From Hyphomicrobium sp. (GTDB lineage: Bacteria > Pseudomonadota > Alphaproteobacteria > Rhizobiales > Hyphomicrobiaceae): a DNA stretch of 64,000 nt. Under the pieces are notes generated by a model, which saw only the letters and a program-made list of their open reading frames with translations, was not told where the DNA came from and did no database searches. The stretch covers positions 20,482 through 84,481 of the forward strand of contig JAEUME010000015.1 of NCBI GenBank assembly GCA_016793445.1, written 5' to 3'. A program made the translations under genes and the position numbers. Positions 60,688 through 64,000 of this stretch are shown here, piece by piece. Position 1 is the stretch's first letter. Each line of letters opens with the position of its first letter.

Positions 60688-61980
60688 CTAAATACTCATT
60701 ATGAGCGAGATAACTCGATCGAATTTACCGTGCTCTAGGTCGATGCGAGGCGCGTAAAAGTGAAGTTCGTTCGCGTCACCAAAGCATGCATCAAGTGGCA
60801 TGTCTGAACCTAAGGTCAGAATCTGCACGATATCAGCGCCGGTCGCACCCGCATCCAAAATGCCAAACCTTTTAAAGTACATCAGTGCGTGATCCGATTG
60901 ATGAGGTAGTGATGGACCTAACAGGTGATGGTAATTCGTTCCTAGTAGGGTCGGATTCTCGCTTCGATATCGTGCAAGAGCGACGCTAGTCTTGCTGAAC
61001 GGAACAGCGTCTACCGGCAATCTTAGCATCACCGAGAATGTCACGTCCTCAGATGGCCAAGAGCCTGCACCTAACTTGTCTGTCAGCCTTCGCGTTTCTT
61101 GGCGAAGTTCGGCGGGAGTAACAGACAACGGCTCGTACCGTTTGAGTTCAGTAGAGATTGTCTGGGCCGTTGCAAGGTCATAGTTTCGTGCTTCGACTAA
61201 CGATCGCCACTCTGCGATTAGTTTCCTACGCGCATCCGTATCTCCATTTGCCCAGAACTTGTTTTTGCATAAGGCCGCATCATCCCAAGGCGTACCTGCA
61301 TCGATAGCGGACAGCATGTCCTCGTGGTACTTAAGTGGGCCCCACCGACCCAACATATCTAGTGCCTGTAATACCGTTTCTGGCCATTCTGGATCATTGA
61401 TTAAATCTCCTGGATTAGGCGCAAGCGGTGCCATGGCCGCAGCATAGGCGGCTTCCAACTCGAACTCGAGTTCCTCTGTGTACATAGTGTGCCCGGTAGG
61501 GGCTGTCATGGCCACAGTCTCTAAAGGGCAGAAAGCAAATCGCTTGGTTTCATCCTCTGCCGCTTGTGTGCCTAGGACGTCTTTGACCCACGGTCGGCGG
61601 CCTCGTGTCATCGGATGTAGCCCCGCCAGGCCAGCGGGTGCCGCTCTCAAGCGCAACTGAGCTTTCGGAGCATTCAAGAATATTACGTGCGCTTGCCAAC
61701 AATCTTCTTGCCTCAGTTCTGCGTCGTCCATCATAACGGCGAAGAAATATAGTATTCCACTTTCTGGAAGTAGATGCCTACCCTCGCAGCTGGGCAAGTT
61801 CGAGCAGTCGAACTGCGCAATAAAATGCAATGGGAGCTCCGCGCCACGCCATGGAATAGTTGGCCACGGAGTTTCTGGAGGCAGCTTTGGATCACCGCCG
61901 AAATAGGTCAGCGCCTCATCGAGTTCCTTTTTGAAGTATGGCCATCGCGTCTTAAGCAAAATTTGATTGTATGCCGACAT
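60688..61980 (-). CDS. DUF1963 (YwqG-like) protein
   Basis: 430 residues. Both halves of the DUF1963 signature are visible: YFGGDPKLPPETPWPTIPWR, LHFIAQFDCSNLPSCEGRHL, ESGILYFFAVMMDDAELRQE, and at the C-terminus ALMYFKRFGILDAGATGADI, FGDANELHFYAPRIDLEHGK and FDRVISL. The family is larger here than YwqG (~260 aa) because of a ~150-residue insert. Function unknown. DUF1963 proteins are common in accessory and polymorphic-toxin regions, where some are thought to be immunity proteins, but no toxin is seen here. Confidence 0.8.
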   Translation of the reverse strand: MSAYNQILLKTRWPYFKKELDEALTYFGGDPKLPPETPWPTIPWRGAELPLHFIAQFDCSNLPSCEGRHLLPESGILYFFAVMMDDAELRQEDCWQAHVIFLNAPKAQLRLRAAPAGLAGLHPMTRGRRPWVKDVLGTQAAEDETKRFAFCPLETVAMTAPTGHTMYTEELEFELEAAYAAAMAPLAPNPGDLINDPEWPETVLQALDMLGRWGPLKYHEDMLSAIDAGTPWDDAALCKNKFWANGDTDARRKLIAEWRSLVEARNYDLATAQTISTELKRYEPLSVTPAELRQETRRLTDKLGAGSWPSEDVTFSVMLRLPVDAVPFSKTSVALARYRSENPTLLGTNYHHLLGPSLPHQSDHALMYFKRFGILDAGATGADIVQILTLGSDMPLDACFGDANELHFYAPRIDLEHGKFDRVISLIMSI

Positions 61981-62100
61981 GCAAATTTGATCCGGGCAGG
62001 GATGGCAGCAGGGTGCATAACACCTAAATAAACGTTCGGTAAGATGTCCCTTCCTGGCCCGGAGCGGTCCTTTAAGGTTCGATGCTATAAGAAGACCATC

Positions 62101-62445
62101 ATGACACGCGAAATGACGCTGCGCGATCGACTGTCGAACAACCAGCCTGACTTGGTCGTCGACCTCTACCTTTATCCGACAGATGCCGGCGGAAAGACTA
62201 AGCCAATTATGCTCGGCTACGGATGCCCGTGCTCGAAAGATACAAGCTGTACAGAAGCTTGGGATGGCTATCCACTTCTGGAAGAAGTGATGTGGCCGGG
62301 CGAGCGGCGCCGTGTGGGCTTCCTTTTTTTATCAGGAAGTAAGGCCATCGAGGCGTTTGAATCTTCCAAGATGTTCTACCTTTGGGAGGGACGCCTTGTT
62401 GGCGAGGCTACCCTCGTCCGCTATGTCCGACATCAACGCATGTGA
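62101..62445 (+). CDS. Small hypothetical protein ending at the IS boundary
   Basis: 114 residues from ATG 62101; an in-frame GTG/ATG at 62044 is possible. MTREMTLRDRLSNNQPDLVV, DLYLYPTDAGGKTKPIMLGY, GFLFLSGSKAIEAFESSKMF and YLWEGRLVGEATLVRYV resemble barrel-like proteins found near elongation factor Tu domain folds and immunity-type genes. The TGA stop (62443-62445) is the first three bases of the IS3-like element's proposed left end (TGAGTCA), so the natural C-terminus may have been cut off by the insertion. Confidence 0.55.
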   Translation: MTREMTLRDRLSNNQPDLVVDLYLYPTDAGGKTKPIMLGYGCPCSKDTSCTEAWDGYPLLEEVMWPGERRRVGFLFLSGSKAIEAFESSKMFYLWEGRLVGEATLVRYVRHQRM

Positions 62446-62509
62446 GTCAAAACGGGCGGCTTGAGGAACGGAGGGTTTTGAGCTCATCGTAGCCACCTTA
62501 GGAGTGGAC

Positions 62510-62914
62510 ATGAGACAGAAATCCAGACGGCCAGGACCATCGCCAAACGCGTGGCCAGCAAGCCCATCGGCATCCGAACGCCTCGTCCGCGACATCCGGC
62601 GGGTCACCCGGAATCACCATTCCGCCGAGGACAAAATCCGCATCGTCCTCGACGGCCTGCGTGGCGAAGTCACCATCGCCGAGCTCTGCCGTCGCGAAGG
62701 CATCGCCGAGAGCCTGTACTACAGCTGGTCGAAGGAATTCCTTGAAGCCGGCAAGCGCCGCCTCGCCGGCGACACGGCGCGATCCGCGACCACCAGCGAA
62801 GTCAAAGACCTCAAACGCCAAGCCCTGGAGCTGAAGGAAGTCGTCGCCGAGCAGGCGCTCGAACTCCGCCTGCTCAAAAAAAGCATGACCGGGGATGGGG
62901 GAGACGAGGAATGA
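62510..62914 (+). CDS. IS3-family transposase, OrfA (HTH protein)
   Basis: 134 residues from ATG 62510 (aggag 5 bases upstream; a GTG is 6 bases earlier). NHHSAEDKIRIVLDGLRGEV followed by TIAELCRREGIAESLYYSWS is the helix-turn-helix. The C-terminal part (EVKDLKRQALELKEVVAEQA, then LELRLLKKSM) is a leucine-zipper-like coiled coil. The stop overlaps the OrfB start (ATGA), permitting coupling or frameshift fusion. Confidence 0.93.
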   Translation: MRQKSRRPGPSPNAWPASPSASERLVRDIRRVTRNHHSAEDKIRIVLDGLRGEVTIAELCRREGIAESLYYSWSKEFLEAGKRRLAGDTARSATTSEVKDLKRQALELKEVVAEQALELRLLKKSMTGDGGDEE

Positions 62915-63927
62915 GATATCCCGCATCTGAAAAGCTCGAGATCATTCGCATCGTCGAGCAATCCCACCTGCCGGTGCGACGCACATTGGAGAAGCTCGGA
63001 ATTCTGCCGGGCTCGTTCTATCGCTGGTATGATCGCTATCAAACGGGCGGCGTCGAAGCGCTCGAAGACAAGCCATCGAAGCCGTCGAGCGTCTGGAACC
63101 GCATTCCAGACGACGTCCGCCAGCGTATTGTCGGACTGGCACTTGACGAGCCCGAACTGTCACCCCGCGAACTGGCGGCACGCTTTACAGATACCCAGAA
63201 TTACTTCGTATCTGAAGCCTCCGTCTATCGCCTGCTGAAGGCCCACGACCTCATCACAAGCCCGGCGTTTATCGTCATCAAAGCTGCCGATGAGTTCAGG
63301 GACAAGACGACCGCCATCAATCAACTCTGGCAGACCGACTTCACGTACTTGAAGGTCATCGGCTGGGGCTGGTTCTACCTCTCGACGATCCTCGACGACT
63401 TCTCCCGCTACATCATCGCCTGGAAGCTATGCACCACGATGAAAGCCGAAGACGTCACGGACACGTTGCAGCTGGCGCTGAACGCGTCAGGCTACTCTTC
63501 GGCTGGCGCTTCGGATGCCCACGCGCATCCGCGCTCCGCCCGTGTCGTCCACAAACCGCGCCTGCTCAGCGACAACGGCTCGAGCTACGTCTCAGCTGAG
63601 CTTGCGGAATGGCTCGACGACAACGGCATGGATCATATGCGCGGTGCGCCCCATCATCCGCAGACCCAGGGCAAGATCGAGCGTTGGCATCAGACCTTGA
63701 AGAATCGTATCCTGTTGGAGAACTACTACTTGCCCGGCGATCTCGAAGCTCACATTGGACGGTTCGTCGAGCATTACAATCACTGCCGATACCACGAGAG
63801 CCTGAAAAATCTGACACCCGCCGACGTCTACTTCGGGCGCGGGCAAGCCATCCTGTTGCAACGAGAAAGGATTAAACGCGACACCATCACTAAACGACGA
63901 TTGCAGCATCAATCGAAAGCCGCTTAA
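62911..63927 (+). CDS. IS3-family transposase, OrfB (DDE integrase core)
   Basis: 338 residues. An N-terminal HTH_21-like region (LPVRRTLEKLGILPGSFYRW) leads to the rve core: QLWQTDFTYLKVIGWGWFYL (Asp), LLSDNGSSYVSAELAEWLDD (Asp), APHHPQTQGKIERWHQTLKN (Glu). All three catalytic acids are present. The C-terminus YHESLKNLTPADVYFGRG is typical of IS3 transposases. It looks intact and active. Confidence 0.96.
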   Translation: MRYPASEKLEIIRIVEQSHLPVRRTLEKLGILPGSFYRWYDRYQTGGVEALEDKPSKPSSVWNRIPDDVRQRIVGLALDEPELSPRELAARFTDTQNYFVSEASVYRLLKAHDLITSPAFIVIKAADEFRDKTTAINQLWQTDFTYLKVIGWGWFYLSTILDDFSRYIIAWKLCTTMKAEDVTDTLQLALNASGYSSAGASDAHAHPRSARVVHKPRLLSDNGSSYVSAELAEWLDDNGMDHMRGAPHHPQTQGKIERWHQTLKNRILLENYYLPGDLEAHIGRFVEHYNHCRYHESLKNLTPADVYFGRGQAILLQRERIKRDTITKRRLQHQSKAA

Positions 63928-64000
63928 ACTCGAAACCTGATGAGCCAAAGCCTACGCTAGTTCACGCCGCAAACTGTCTCAAAGCATTCGACGACGGACA

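Larger units (their letters stand above)
62443..63981 (+). mobile_element. IS3-family insertion sequence (probable full length)
   Basis: Two overlapping ORFs give the IS3 orfA/orfB organisation. Candidate ends are TGAGTCAAAACGGGCGGCTT at 62443 and its inverted partner TCACGCCGCAAACTGTCTCA at 63962-63981. The first seven bases match at six (TGAGtCA / TGAGaCA) and CGGC(g/t)TGA matches a few bases in with a 2-nt gap. Total 1539 bp. Bases flanking the ends do not make a clear target duplication, so the exact ends are provisional. Confidence 0.7.

Overview
The window is a GC-rich alphaproteobacterial chromosome segment. The core loci (rnd-lptCA-lptB-rpoN-hpf-ptsN, pcm-tolC-DUF2497/PopZ-valS, nrdR-ribD-ribE-ribBX-ribH-nusB-thiL, and a complex I NDUFA9-like gene next to tRNA-Leu) have gene content and order usual for Hyphomicrobiales (Rhizobiales). 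A Hyphomicrobiaceae-like organism is my best guess, inferred from gene order only.

Layout. 1-2411: end of an amidase gene, a dispersed palindromic repeat, an NDUFA9-like gene and tRNA-Leu(CAG). 2395-17731: a 15.3 kb integrative element inserted in the 3' end of tRNA-Leu. It is bounded by a 20-bp direct repeat (attL 2395-2414, attR 17712-17731), with near-identical 24-bp arm-type repeats just inside each end. It carries a tyrosine integrase, an operator-controlled small gene plus XRE regulator, a primase-like/VapE-like replication pair followed by a candidate origin, a serine recombinase, several orphan membrane proteins, and a nuclease/methylase cassette (HNH protein, BglII-like endonuclease, MT-A70 adenine methyltransferase). 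It has the shape of a satellite or PICI-like island with defence cargo and no virion genes.

17796-24716: RNase D and the LPS-transport/nitrogen-regulation locus, with LptC and LptA fused into one protein. 24763-36244: uppP, a Sel1-like protein, ilvD, a DUF898/M48/DUF2939 membrane cluster, a methyltransferase and valS. 36320-43485: two DUF2497 (PopZ-like) genes in tandem, two TolC genes in tandem, and a pcm-like gene. 43777-46911: tRNA-Cys, tRNA-Asn, a PPOx-like protein, and folE overlapping a 2Fe-2S reductase. 46966-55187: a secreted protein, an L,D-transpeptidase and the riboflavin operon with nrdR.

55262-63981 is a second accessory region. It holds HxlR- and LysR-regulated redox genes, a 61-residue double-glycine-leader peptide, a short stretch that looks like the 3' end of glyA with its terminator, a small secreted Cys-containing protein, a DUF1963-like gene, a small gene whose stop codon lies in the end of an insertion sequence, and that IS3-like element. 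glyA normally sits next to nrdR, so this region appears to have been built by insertion and deletion at the glyA/nrdR junction.

All calls come from reading translations and motifs; no database search was possible. Functional names are family-level assignments.
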